From the NCBI GenBank assembly GCA_009599575.1, contig VWND01000009.1, positions 434,001 through 498,000 of the forward strand: DNA of 64,000 nucleotides, read 5' to 3'. This document shows positions 23,353 through 35,226 of this stretch, piece by piece. The DNA comes from Blumeriella jaapii (lineage: Eukaryota; Ascomycota; Leotiomycetes; Helotiales; Drepanopezizaceae). Within the stretch, counting starts at the first letter, position 1. Each line of letters starts with the position of its first letter. Both the position numbers and the translations under genes were made by a program. Below the pieces are notes generated by a model, which saw only the letters and a list, made by a program, of their open reading frames with translations, made no database searches and was not told the origin of the DNA.

Positions 23353-23621
23353 TATAACGATTTATTCTGTTGCCACCTTTCGTATCATTCTAGCAACTAC
23401 GTATAGCTGCAAGCTTCCTGGTCTCCTGATGGGTCTTTTTATTAATTGTAAAGATTATTCATATATATAAGGCTTTTTCTTTTTAGCAACTTCTGCCTTT
23501 TGCAATTGTTGATTCTAAATAAATATTTTTGTTACAAAACCAAAGGCTCGTTTCTCATATTATATAAATTCGGCGACCAGTTGACTGATCTCCCAGCCCT
23601 TCGATTAATTAGATCGTCACA
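23353..23621 (+). repeat. 3' LTR of A3
   Basis: 269 bp, RIPped start TATAACG to CGTCACA. It begins on the base after the pol stop codon. Confidence 0.94.
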
Positions 23622-23923
23622 ATTATAAAAGCTAAAAATAACATTTAGATAAAACATTTTATAAAAATAATTGCTAAAAAACCAGTTATTAGGGTTATAT
23701 TAAAAAAAATAAAAAAGATCGGGATAAAGGTTGGAAAAGCATACTAAATAGGATTCGCTTGGTTTCCTGAGAAATACTTTTTTCGAAAGCTCCATCTTTC
23801 TTTTTGTATTTATACACGCCTTTTATTAAAAATATAAAAGGTAAAAATCAGTTTGATTATCAATCTAATTTTATTTAAGTTTTATTATTTAAATTAGTAT
23901 TTTTTTGCTTTTTAATTTTTATA
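23622..23923 (+). repeat. B3 5' LTR, right piece
   Basis: The rest of the 413-bp B LTR after the A3 insertion, opening with the duplicated ATTAT and ending TTTTTATA. Confidence 0.9.
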
Positions 23924-23929
23924 TTCTGA

Positions 23930-24838
23930 TTTTTTTACTTATCGGAACGGCAGTTCGATATTATTAAAACAACTTTTTATTATACTATTATATTTATATT
24001 ATTATTATCGATATTATAGCTTTTCGTATTCGCAGCGAATAAGCATTTCCAGCTATTTAAAAAGACTTAGCATTTTCGGCTGCTTAGAAAAACTTTGTAC
24101 TATCGTTTTCTTTGACGTTACCAATTTTATTAAAAGTCGAAAATATTTTATTACTAAAGCGCGACGATTTTTTAATTTTTTTTATCGAAGAAATTATTAA
24201 AAAAAGCTACGCTTAAAACGATTCGGAAGAATTTTCCATCGAAATTTTAATTTATTTAGCTAATAAACGAATTCGCGCCGAATAAAAAAAAAACGATAAA
24301 CGTAAAAAAGTAAAAAAAATACGAGCTAAAATAAAACAGAAAAAAACCGAGAAAAAAATTTACGAAATAATTAAAAGATTCGAAGAAACCAGAAAACGCC
24401 GAAACGAATTCCGAAAAAAAATTAAACAATTTTAATAAAAACTTAACGCTTTCGAAAATATCGAAAAAAAGGTTTTTATATTTTTTAATACCGTTTTAAT
24501 TAAAAAAAAACAAAAAATAATTTAAGCCGGCGATTATTATAAAGTATTTTCGAAGCATTACGATAATAATACTTATTAAAAACGATCTAGCATTTTTTTT
24601 AAACATATTATACCTTTTGTAAAAAACATAGCGAATTCGAGCCGAAAAGCATCAAAAATAAAAAACTTTTTAATATATCGAAGGAAAAATATTAAAAAAG
24701 TTTAATTTTTTATTCGGCGTGTAAAACGAAGTTTCCGCCAAAATAAAAAAGTAATATTCTGTATTAATTAAAAGAAAATTAACGCTTATATTTTAATTTT
24801 CGACGATAAAATAAAAAAAAAATAAACCGGATACGAAC
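23930..24838 (+). pseudogene. B3 gag fragment
   Basis: Co-linear with B1 gag from about 10130 to 11035, including the charged Lys/Glu/Arg segment at 24250-24430. It is truncated before the capsid-like part and zinc knuckle by the A4 LTR. Many stops. Confidence 0.8.
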
Positions 24839-25093
24839 TGTGACGACTCGCTTTTCGTGTCACCCTAGCAATTATATGTAGCTGCAAGTTCTCTGGTCTT
24901 CTGATAGGTCTTTTATCAACTGTGGAAACTATTATGTATATAAGGCTTTTTTTTTAGCAATCTTTGCTTTTTGCAGTTATTAATTCTAAATGAATATTTT
25001 TGTTACAAAACCAAAGGCTCGTTTTTTTATATTATATAAACACGGCGATCAGTTGATTGATTTTTCAGCTTTTCGATTAATTAAATCGTTATA
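24839..25093 (+). repeat. 5' LTR of A4
   Basis: 255 bp, TGTGACGACTCGC to CGTTATA; short LTR subtype. Confidence 0.93.
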
Positions 25094-25512
25094 TTATTAA
25101 CAATTCTTTTTTTACGCTGGCGACGGCGTAAATTAATTTTTTCTTTCGAATTTCTTACGGATTATATCAAAATGATCGACCGGTCGTGAAAAGGCTTATT
25201 TTCGCATTTCGCGAAAAATAGCTTTTGTTTAACGATTTTTTTTTTAGCAAAGCTTTTTAGCTTTTGCTATTATATTTTAATCTTTTTTTCAATTAGTAAA
25301 AAAGCAGCTTTTTTTAAAAGTTTTTTTTTTTAAAAAACAGTTTTTTTCCCGAGGAAAAAAAAACAAAAGAAAAGGCAGAGCGCTAATTATTTCGCCTGCC
25401 ACTTTTTTCTTGCAGCCTAGCGCTAAAAGCGTTTAATTGAAACTTTTGCAAAATTAATTAAAAAAAGGGCAAAAGCGTGAACGACAATTTTTGGAAATTA
25501 TACGATTGCGAC
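25094..25512 (+). other. A4 untranslated leader
   Basis: No coding frame is supported. It has the CGACCGGTCG palindrome at 25177-25186. Confidence 0.6.
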
Positions 25513-26759
25513 AAATTTTTTAATCAAAGCGTTTGGTAAAATTTATCGAACGTGCTTTTGCCAATCGCGAATCTGCTGTTTTATTTTTTCGCAACGTTTT
25601 ATTTTAATTAATAAACGCTGCAAATTAATTTCCACGCTTTTCGCGAACTTTTTTTAAATCTTTTTTTAACGGCCAAAACTTTAGCGCGTTTTTTAAACGC
25701 TATAATTCCTATTTATTTATTAATTTTCGATTAGCTCGTATAAAACGCGTTTCGAATTTTAAGTTTAAATTAAATAATAGTAAAAATTACAAAATACGCT
25801 ATTAAAAAATTAAAATTTTCGACAATTTCGAATTTTATTACGATTATTTCGCTGGCGATCGATTTCGCAAAAATTACATATTCGATCAGACCGAAAGCGT
25901 AGTAAAAAAGTTTTTAATTTCGCGTATTTTAAACCGTTCCGATTTTATATTTTTCGAAGAATTAATAAAAAAAGTCGCCGATTTTTTGGCCGATTTTTCC
26001 GACGTTTAAAAGGCCGAAGACGAGTTTAAAATACTTGCAATAAATACGCACGACGACTTTTAGCGCTTTTATCTGCGATTTTTTATTTTCGCAGCGAACG
26101 CTTAAATACGAATTAACAAACAGCTTCGAAACGCTTTCCGCGATAAAATACTAAAGCGTTTACGAAAAAAGCTGCATTTAAAATAAATGCGTATAACGAC
26201 TTTTAAGAATTGGCTTATCGCCGTCCGTTAAAAAAAACAAAATTAATTGGCTGAACGAATTTTATACGCGAATCGCTTTTTAACCAAGTTTATTATTTAT
26301 TAAAATAGTAAATTTTTAACCAAAGCGTATTACGAATCAAATCGTACGTACGAAAGTCGTTTAAATACTTTATAAGCTTTTTTTCAGCCTTTTGCTGCTT
26401 TTCCTTTTTTTCTACGCTAAAACGCTTTTTTTAGCGTTTTTTCTTTTCGATTAAATTAACGACAACGCTCGTTTTTTATTTTATATCAGAAAGTTTAGAA
26501 AAACTAATTTGTACGACTTTTTACGAGCCGACCTTCGGTTTTATTTAAAAACTTTTTCAGGCTGGTAAATGTAAACGAGGTCGAGCCGGCCGAAGATTCG
26601 CTTTTTAATAATAATAGTAAAAACGAAAACTTTTTTTTAAACGATTTCTAAAACGTATATAAAAAAGTTGAAAGCTTTTCCGCTAATCGGAAAAACGTTT
26701 AAGCTTAAACAAAGCTTTTTTTTTAAGCGTATTGCGCGATATGCGTTATTTTAACGTTC
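25513..26759 (+). pseudogene. A4 gag remnant
   Basis: Nearly the same as A3 gag over its second half (from about 26000 the two are almost identical, including shared stops), while the first half is more diverged. No open frame of useful length survives. Confidence 0.65.
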
Positions 26760-27315
26760 GAAAACTTTTTAATAACAATTTATTAATAATTTCCGTTATA
26801 TTTATTAAAAATAGCTTTTTTTTTATACAAAATGAAAGCGCTCGCCGATTTTAAAACGAACGGTTATGCGTTGATCGATTCGGCGTTAATCAAATCTTTT
26901 TTTTTTTTTTTTTAAAACTTTTAATTCAACTTTTTCCGGTTTTTTTTTTTGTAAAAAAGTATAATAAAGCTCGTGGCTATTTAATTATATATTTTACGCT
27001 TTTTAATTTTATTATTAATAACCGAATATAATCGTTTACTTTTTTTTTAATTATTAATTTCGGAAATTATAATATAATTTTAAAAAAAGCTTGATTGGCC
27101 GAATACTAAGTTTTACTAAACTATAATAAACGCAAGCTTTATTAGCCGAAGTTTACCTTTTTACAGCTTTTTACGCTCGTTGTATTAAAGTTTTTTATTT
27201 GCATTTCCGAAAAATTTAATCTCGCTATTAAAACGACGCTGTAAAACGTGATAAAAATCTTGATTAATTATGGCAGATTTACGACGCTGTGCGAAGCGCG
27301 AAAAGGTCGAATTTT

Positions 27316-27352
27316 ATTCGCGGTGCCAATTTCGATGGCGACGTCAGTAGAA
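27316..27352 (+). repeat. 37-bp hairpin repeat in A4 pol
   Basis: ATTCGCGGTGCCAATTTCG, then ATGGCGACGTCAGTAGAAT. Same site as in the other A copies; the distal arm carries extra changes. Confidence 0.5.
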
Positions 27353-30300
27353 TAATTTAAGAAATTACATTATTTTTCTAAGCTGCCGATTTTTTTTTTA
27401 TTATTTCTTTTTCTTTTTTTTCTTTTTTCTTTTCGTTAAAACAGCTTTTTTGTTCTACGAAAAACAATTATATTAAAAATCGAAGAAAAGCTTTCGCCGC
27501 GATGGCTTTTCAGCTTAATATAATCGATAGTTCAGATAAGCCATTTCTTAAACTTTTTAAACGATTAGTTCGAAAACGAGTCTTTTAATCTATTATTTAC
27601 TTAATTTCCATTTACCAAATTATTGCATACGCTTTTAAGCTGATTTCCAGAAAAAAAGCAATTAAAATGTTTTCAATTTTTTTGTACAAAATCGACAAAA
27701 TACTAAACGACCTTACGTATAATATTTTTTTTAAAATCTAATTTTACAGTTTTTTCGAACGTTTCAAAATTAATAAAATATCGATTTCGATTTTTTTAAT
27801 TAGCTTAGCAGAGCTAACTTCGAATAAACTTTTTTTCGAATTTTTTCCTTCGAAATACAAAGACTTCGAACACGTGTTTTCTAAGGCCGCTAGTAACGAG
27901 CTAGCTTTTTACCGGCTTTACGACTATAAAATCGAGCTTATTATAAATAAAAAAAAGCTGAAATACACTTTTTTATATAAAATGTCGATTTCGGAGCTCG
28001 AAATTATTAAGATTTACTTGCAAAATAATTTTAATAAAAGTTTTATCGAATTTTTTACCGCTTTTTTCGCTGCTTTAATACTTTTCGCTAAAAAACCCGA
28101 CGGTTTATTACGTTTTTATATCGATTATCGAGCTTTTAATAATATTATTCGTAAAAATCGCTACTTTTTTTTTTTTATCGATAAGACTTTTGTTCGTTTT
28201 TCGAAAGCACGAATTTTTACGAAGCTCGATATTCGTTAAGCTTTTTACAAAATTCGAATAAACTTCGCTAATAAAAAACTGACGACGTTTCGTATGCGTT
28301 ACGGCGCTTATAAATGCAAAATGCTACTTTTTGGCCTTATTAAATAAATTCGCAATTTATTAACGTTATATAAACGACGTTTTTTTCGATTATTTAAACG
28401 ATTTTTATATTATATATTTAAATAATATTTTTATTTATTCGTCCGATCTTTTAAAATACGTTATATACGTTCGCAAAATGTTTTAAAAATTCGCTAACGC
28501 TGAATTATAAACCGATATTCGAAAGTTTAAATTCAACGTTATTCGGATTCGTTACCTAAGCTTTATTATTTCCATTAAAAGCCTAGAAGTAAATCCAGAA
28601 AAAGTTTCCGTAATCGCTTATTAAAAGCCTTTTATTATTGTAAAAATATATAAAGCTTTTTTGGTTTTTGTAATTTTTACCGACGTTTTATTCGAAACTA
28701 CGGTATAATTGCAAAGCTTTTGATTTATTTAACTAAAGCTAACGTTTTTTACAATTTCACTTTTAAATATTAAAAGAATTTCGACCTTTTTATACTAGCT
28801 TTTATTATTGCATCAGTTTTATAATATTATAGGCAAAACCTTTTTTGCATATTAAAAACTGACGCTTCCGACGGCGTAATAACTTTTATGCTTTTTTAAT
28901 TTTATAGCGACGATTGGCTTTCAGTCGCTTATTTTAACAAAACTATAGCTTTCGCAAAGTTAAATTACGTTATATACGATAAAAAAATGCTCGCAATCGT
29001 AAGATTTCTAGGCAATTTTCGTATTAAATTAATTAGTTTAGTTTATTAAATTAAAATAATTATTAATTATAAGACTTTAGAGTATTTTATGATTTTTAAA
29101 CTTTTAAACGCTCGATAAATACGCTGGGCCGAGTTTTTCGCCGATTACAACTTTTTTATTACGTACAAACCAAGTAAACATAATTTTTTGGCTGACGTAT
29201 TAATACGTCGTACGAACGAACTCGATCGCTAAAATTTTTTTAAACGCATCTAGCGCCTGTAAATACTTTTTCGAACCGATCAGATCGATTATCGCTTTTT
29301 AATTAAAAAACTTCGATCTTTTACGGCTTTCGAAACAGCTGTTTTTATCGTTGAAATAGCTGATTTTTTTTTCGCATTCCGTATCGTTAACCAGCTTTTT
29401 TACGCTAATCGCACAGCTAGCAGCCTAATAGCCTTTCGAAAGAAAATTGTACGAAACGCTACGAAAGAAAACGACGTTAATAATACTTCGTATATACTTA
29501 AACGCGATTTGCTGTTATATTACGGTCGCCTGATAATACCAGACGTCGACCATTTTCGTTTGGCTTTTATACGAAAAATGCACGATCAGATTTCTACCGC
29601 TTATTTCAGCGTTCGCAAAATTACGCAATTGCTTTCGGACTAATATTATTAGCGAAATATAATAGCTTTCGTAAAATAATACTATTGTAATTACTACGTT
29701 TATTAAAAAAGTTGTTTTAAAAGATAAGCGCCCCGGCTTTTTTCAGCCTTTTTCTGTTTTTAATTATTTTTAGAAGCATATTACAATAGACTTTTGCAAT
29801 TTTAATAAAAATAAATACGGTTACGATAATATGTTCGTAATAATAAATCGCTTTTTCAAGCAGATTATTTCGATTTTTTGCTATAAAAATATCGACGCTC
29901 GAAGCTTTGCCAAATTGTATATATTTCATATGTATAGGTATTTTAGCTTTTTAAAAAGTATTATTAGCGATCGTGGCCTTTAGTATTAATTTACTTTTTG
30001 GTCTGAATTAAATAAAATATTCGATACGCAATTAAAGCTTTCGACAGCCGCTTATTTCGAAATTAATAATCAAACCGAAATTTACAACTAATATTTGCAA
30101 AAACGCTTTCGATTTTTTATGAATTTTTATTAAAACGATTGAAGCGAATTTCTTCCAATAATGGATTTCGCTTAAATGGTTTTTTTTTACGAAAATTTAA
30201 ATAGCCTTTCACTTTTTAAAATTATATACGATTACACTTTTTATATTAATTAAAACTGGAAGCTCGATATTTTCCTTTTTTCCAATTTTTTATATAAGCT

Positions 30301-30970
30301 AAACGCAAACGAAGCTCGTGCGTACGCTCGCCGCTATTACGACGCCTGGAATCTCGCTAAATCGCATTTTTAATAAATTTACGACAAAATAAAAAAAAAT
30401 GCGAATAAGTTTCGCCGCGCGATCGATTTTAACGTTAGCGATTACGTATGGCTCGATATGCGTTTATTTCCGATTTTCCGGCTTTTTCGCAAACTCGACA
30501 ATTTTATAAACGGTTTTTTTAAAATTGTAGCCAAAATTTTCGACAACGCTTTTAAGCTAGACCTTTTTAATATAATAAACGTACATTTAGTTTTTCACGC
30601 TAGTCGACTGCGTAAAGCAGCTGACGACGCGCTTTTAAATCAAGTTAATTTAGCTTTTAAATTTATTAATATAATTAGTAAGCTTAAATACGAAGTCGAA
30701 GAATTGATCGTTTGTCGAATACAGCGGAAAACCTTTTAATATAAAGCTTTTTAAATAGGTTTAAATAAAAATCTTACGTGGTATTCCGCGTTTGATTTAT
30801 ATACGTTTTTTTAAAAGTGCGCGACTTTTATTTAACGCATAAAAAGCTTTCCGGTCCTTTTGCAAAACTTATAAACTGGCTGAAAGCGTATTTCGAAGGT
30901 TTGGATTCGTACGATTATTTAAATAGCGACGTATTAATAGATAAAAGTTCGAGGGCGCGCTTTTTTCGGA

Positions 30971-30981
30971 CGGAGGGGTAG
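30971..30981 (+). promoter_or_regulatory. Probable polypurine tract of the A family
   Basis: CGGAGGGGTAG lies immediately before the 3' LTR and includes the pol stop codon. A polypurine tract primes plus-strand DNA synthesis in LTR elements; its position is diagnostic, its use is inferred. Confidence 0.6.
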
Positions 30982-31238
30982 TGTGACGACTCGCTTCTCG
31001 TGTCATCTTAGCAATTATATGTAGTTGCAAGCTTTCTGGTCTTTTGGTGGGTCTTTCATCAACTGTGGAAACTATTATGTATATAAGGCTTTCTTTTTTT
31101 AGCAACTTTTGCTTTTTGCAGTTGTTGATTTTAAGTAAATATTTTTGTTACAGAATCAAAGGCTCGTTTTCTTATACCATGTGAATACGGCGACCAGTTG
31201 ACTGATCTCCCAGCCCTTCGACTGATTAAATCGTTACA
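30982..31238 (+). repeat. 3' LTR of A4/A5 (probably recombinant)
   Basis: 257 bp, TGTGACGACTCGC to CGTTACA, followed by AAAAT. Its last 100 bases are little mutated, like the A5 LTR at 16235-16491, while the first part is more RIPped, like A4. This fits a hybrid LTR. Confidence 0.9.
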
Positions 31239-31243
31239 AAAAT

Positions 31244-31576
31244 TCTTTTAATATTATTATTATTATTTGGCCGTTTTCGATTTTATTAAAGCTGATAAAT
31301 TTGCGTTTTATAAAAAAAACGTTAATTATACGATAAAACTTCGTTTTGGCGCAATACTTTTATACGGTTTTTTATATAATATATTAATTAACGAACTTTA
31401 AGTTTTACGCAAGTTTTTAAAAAAAAATCTCGAAAAAGGCTGGATTCGAACTAGCTTTTTCTCCGCCGCCTTTCTAGTTTTATTTGCGAAAAAACCAAAA
31501 GGCGGATTACGTTTTTACGTCGATTATAAAGCTTTTAACGTTATAATAATTAAAAACCGGTATTTTTTGCTATTAA
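31244..31576 (+). pseudogene. C1 pol part 1 (start of RT)
   Basis: The N-terminal part of the C1 reverse transcriptase. It reads LEKGWIRTSFSAAFLVLFAKK, of which the FAKKPKGGLRFYVDYKAFN part (about 31480-31545) is the conserved RT opening, then KNRYFLLL before the D1 LTR enters at 31577. Only one stop is seen in this stretch. It continues at 42850. Confidence 0.85.
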
Positions 31577-31842
31577 TGTAAAACGGTGATACCTTATATT
31601 AATAGGAGTTGGTAGTTTTAGCTATGGTCGAGGCATGGACCTTTCCGAAACCCCTTGCCACTGACTACTTTCAACAGGTATAAAAGCAAAACATTTTCTT
31701 AGATAGTACCATAGATACGCAGTTCAATTTATATTTTTATTTATTTATTTTTTTTTTTTTCAGTTTTTTTTAAGGATTTTCTAGATTATTTTATTTACCG
31801 ATATATGGCCGTATTAATCTGGTTTTCCTACTTATTTTTATA
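31577..31842 (+). repeat. 5' LTR of D1
   Basis: 266 bp, TGTAAAACGGTGATACC to TTTTTATA. Matches 42579-42845 along its whole length. Confidence 0.94.
31679..31686 (+). promoter_or_regulatory. TATA box candidate in the D LTR
   Basis: TATAAAAG, kept in the 3' LTR as well (near 42680). Its position, about 100 bp into the LTR, suits a U3 promoter. Confidence 0.5.
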
Positions 31843-32585
31843 TTTGATAATTTACGCAAGGATTTAAACTTCGGTGTTTCGTTTTTATATATTCGCCGAT
31901 ACATTTTTTAAATTTACAATTAAAATCGATTTCGATGTTTCGCTATTACGGCTTAAAAGATTTTTTATATAATATTATTCGCAGCTGCATTATATAAAAA
32001 ATTTCTGATAGCTTTTTTTATTTTGCGTATAGTTATTAAATTATAAAAATGTAATATATTTTAGAAACGTTTGAAATTACGGTTAGGCAATTCTGAATCG
32101 TGCAAAGTTTAAAGTTCGAAAATCGCTTTTTTGTTTAAAAATAACAAATCGAATATTGGTTTATACGCTTCGACCGCTGCGCTCGGCCTTTTTAAATTAG
32201 ATTTCTTTTGGTCAAACGTTTGGCGAGAATTTAACTTTTTAATTTTACGCTTTATGATTATAGCAATTACAATTTGCGGCTTTTTATTAAAAATAATAAA
32301 AAAATGGCTGTACGTGTATTAGTTTAAGCTACGAAATATCGAAACCGTGGATTATATAGCAATATTATATTAATTTAGTTAATTTACTAAAAACAAGTTT
32401 TTTAATATATTATTTAAATGTTTGGACGCAATTTTATTTTATTTAATTTTTTTAGAAAACACAAAGACTTTTTTAATAGCTTTTTTATTAAAAACGATTT
32501 TTTTTATATTAAAGACTTTTAATTTGTAATTTTAGAAAATATTTATTTATTTAATTTAAATTTTACTAATATTTTCGCTAATATT
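31843..32585 (+). other. D1 leader
   Basis: About 740 bp before the probable gag start. A short open frame at 32131-32322 has no recognisable domain. No primer-binding site was identified. Confidence 0.5.
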
Positions 32586-34620
32586 ATGAATAACGACGCT
32601 TTTCGTTTTTTTATACGAGGCCGCATGCTTTTTTCTGGCTCTTTTGATGCACTTTTATTTAGTGGCGCCAATATTATCGATTTTATCGAGAAATATAAAA
32701 AAACTTATAAGAATTTCGGAGTTTTTAAAACTAAAATATTCGATAAACTTTTTCGTTATTATAACCTAATTATTAAAAATATTATTAAATCGATAAATAA
32801 ATAAAAGTTTATTAAGGTTCGAAACTGGCGTAAATTAGTTAAAGCTTTGAAATCGGAATTCCGAAACTACGATCGCTAATAAATTCGCGATACTATCGCT
32901 TTTTTTAAACAGTTTGTTATAACGATTCGCTAAGCCAAAAAACTTAAGGTTTATTATCGTATTTATACGAAAGTTTCTGACGTTTTAATTAATAAAAAGG
33001 TTTTAAGCGAGATTAAGCAGAAAAGATTGTTTTTATTTGGCTTTCTAACTAGTATTCGCAATAAAATTATTAAGCATTTTAAAATTAATAAACAAAACTT
33101 TGAAATTTTCGATTAGTATTTTAAATTTGTGAAATTCGTTTTTAAACAAAATCAAAGCGAACGTATTATCGAAGCTATGGATCAAAAGAAATCTTTTTTT
33201 TTTATTTATAAAAAAAACGTGGAAGCTTTAATATAAAAACATGCCTAGTTATTAAGAATTACCGAAATCGTTAAAAAACAACCAGTTATTATATTATTTA
33301 ATCGTTTTGCAAAGTTTACTGGCTTGAAAAAGCTTGATAAGAATATCGAAACTTTTATATTAAAATTTACCGATATTAAGATTTAAAGATTTTAAAGTAA
33401 AGTCGAAGGTTTTATACAATAGCAGAAAAAACTTTTTTACGTTAATTCGGATGATAAAAACGATTAAAATAGCTTTTATAACAATTATTTTTTTTAAAAT
33501 GCGCGAAGCGATTAATTTCGCCAAGCTACCGTAAGAATAATGGCTGCCCAGTGATAATCTTTCGTATTAGCGATTAAGATTAGCGAAATATTAATTATAA
33601 TAACGATTATTAAAAAAAAAAAGAAAATCAACGCGGAAACCAAAATCGCGGCTATTAAAATAGTAAAAATAATTATTAAAACAGATTCCGTAGCTTTAAA
33701 TATGAATTTTATAATAACAGAAAGGTTTACTGCGAAGAATTTTATATTCGCTTTAAATGCAAAGCATTTAATTTTTGTATAAATAATAATATTTGCTATA
33801 TTAACAAATATAAAACGATTTGCTTCGGACCGACGGAAGCGGGAATAGGCTTTTTTAACAAAGCTGAAAATCAGAGCTAATTAAATACTATTCGCTTAAA
33901 AGTGAAAGGTACGGAATAGGACGATTGCTTGGAAAACAGAAAGGATGCAAAAACGATTTTTATTAGTAAAAAAAAAAAAATTTTAAAAAGCGTATTAATC
34001 AAAAAGAAAACTTTTATTTCGAGCGTAAATAAAATTTAAATATATAAATAAAAAACAAATATATATATTGCTAATACAAGTATCGTATCTGCAGATATTA
34101 TAGCTATATAATTAAGCCAGCGAATTATAAGAAAGTAAAATGCTTTTGTTTTATTCGCCAAATCAATTGAAATAAAAAAAAACGTTAAAATCGAAAAGAA
34201 AAAAGATTTTGAAATTCGAAAAAAATCCGATAAAATTATTAAAAAAACGCTTATAATAAAAGAAATTGACGACGATATAAACGATATCGATATCGATATT
34301 CCGATTCAAATTATTCAGAAAGTATTAGCTTCTAAGCGTTTATTATTAATGCGAAGCGAAAAATAAATCGATAAATATATTAATTCCGAAGCCGTCGACG
34401 AAGCTATTAAAAAAATTATAAAATAAAAGATTGAATTAAAATTCAGCGATTTATTTAATACAAAAAGAAAATTCGATAAAATTATTAACAAATAAATTTT
34501 TGTATTAAAAAAAAACGAAAAGATTGAAATTATTCGAGGTGAAAACGATTTTAAACTAGAAAAAAATCAGGAAGAAATTTATAATACCGCAGTTAATTTA
34601 GCCGATAAAAAGGAATCTTC
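32586..34620 (+). pseudogene. D1 gag remnant
   Basis: The ATG at 32586 opens a frame that reads GRMLFSGSFDALLFSGANI then DFIEKYKKTYK, a gag N-terminus I know from other fungal Gypsy families (with Pro residues in place of several Leu and Ser, as C-to-T changes would give). It stays open to 32804 and then continues through stops. A Cys-rich segment at about 33730-33830 may be a degraded zinc knuckle, but the spacing is no longer canonical. A glutamate/lysine-rich tail reaches the protease at about 34620. Confidence 0.75.
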
Positions 34621-35189
34621 GGAAAAAATCAGCTTTTTGGTTTTCGCTATAAAAACTCAAAAGTTAAAACGACGAAACTGCTTTTATACGGCTATAAAAG
34701 CGCTAAAAATAAAAATTATATTTAAGAAAAATACGATAGCTTTCGTTTTATTCGATAATGGAGCCGAAGTTAATTATATAAATCAGGAAACAGCCGAAGC
34801 TAATAATATTCCGATTATTACCGATAAGCAAATAATTTATATTATTATTAATAGAAATATTATTAAGTTTAATAGGATTATACGAAATATAAAAATCGAC
34901 GTTGGAAGTATTATTATTTATAGGAATTTTTTAGTAATAAAAAAATGCTTTTATTTTATTATTTTTGAAATGTTTTGAATTTTAAAAAATCTCGTCAGTT
35001 TTAAATATATCGAAAACGGCCAAATAAAAGTTTTTTTCTAGAATTGAAACCGATTTTTTCAAAGTTAAATCACCGTCGCCGGCGATAAGGTTTTTTTAAT
35101 CGACGTTTTATCGGAAAACGAATAGCCGGCTTTGGTTTCAAAACAGACGCTGGGCTATAACAAAACTTGGAAAATATTCGGCTAAAAGC

Positions 35190-35226
35190 ATTCACGTCGT
35201 TAGCAGAAAAAGCACCGCGAGTAAAA
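35190..35226 (+). repeat. Hairpin repeat D1-1
   Basis: ATTCACGTCGTTAGCAG, then AAAAAGCACCGCGAGTAAAA. It is close to D1-4 at 40240 and is related in reverse orientation to the A-family unit. It lies inside the pol frame. Confidence 0.5.

Larger units (their letters stand above)
17207..23621 (+). mobile_element. Gypsy element A3, complete with both LTRs
   Basis: A complete 6.4-kb A element between perfect ATTAT duplications (17202-17206 and 23622-23626). Removing it restores the B LTR exactly as it reads in the other copies. The order is LTR, leader, gag, protease, RT, RNase H, integrase, chromodomain, LTR. Confidence 0.95.
17092..24838 (+). mobile_element. Gypsy element B3, 5' part only, opened by A3
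   Basis: A B-family 5' LTR (17092-17206 plus 23622-23923) and the first 900 bp of gag (to 24838). Element A3 is inserted in its LTR with the duplication ATTAT. The copy stops abruptly in gag at 24838, where A4's LTR starts; the rest of B3 is absent from the window, so it was deleted. Confidence 0.85.
26760..30981 (+). pseudogene. A4 pol remnant (PR-RT-RH-IN-chromodomain)
   Basis: Protease-like segment near 26830-26890. RT opens at 27874-28239 (KAASNELAFYRLYDYKIE, KKPDGLLRFYIDYR) with the catalytic tetrad changed to YLNN near 28415. RNase H lies at about 28860-29230 and the integrase zinc region near 29600-29640 (TQLLSD). The chromodomain region is at 30458-30739 (FRLFRKLDNFINGFF, then SKLKYEVEELI). 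The reading ends with R-T-E-G and a TAG (30979-30981) touching the 3' LTR; the purine stretch GGAGGGG inside these last codons is the probable polypurine tract. This is the clearest view of the family's C-terminus. Confidence 0.92.
24839..31238 (+). mobile_element. Gypsy element A4, complete, 3' LTR shared with the A5 insertion
   Basis: A full-length A element (LTR, gag, pol, LTR). On its left, the five bases before it (CGAAC) lie in B3 gag. On its right the sequence is element C1, not B3. The two flanks therefore do not match each other, while the right flank matches the left flank of A5 (AAAAT). This is explained by recombination between the A4 and A5 3' LTRs, which deleted the rest of B3 and A5. 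Confidence 0.88.

Noticed and set aside
30869..31105. Minus-strand open frame of 78 codons
   Set aside because: It crosses from A4 pol into its LTR on the wrong strand. It is open only because the LTR is little mutated. No domain.
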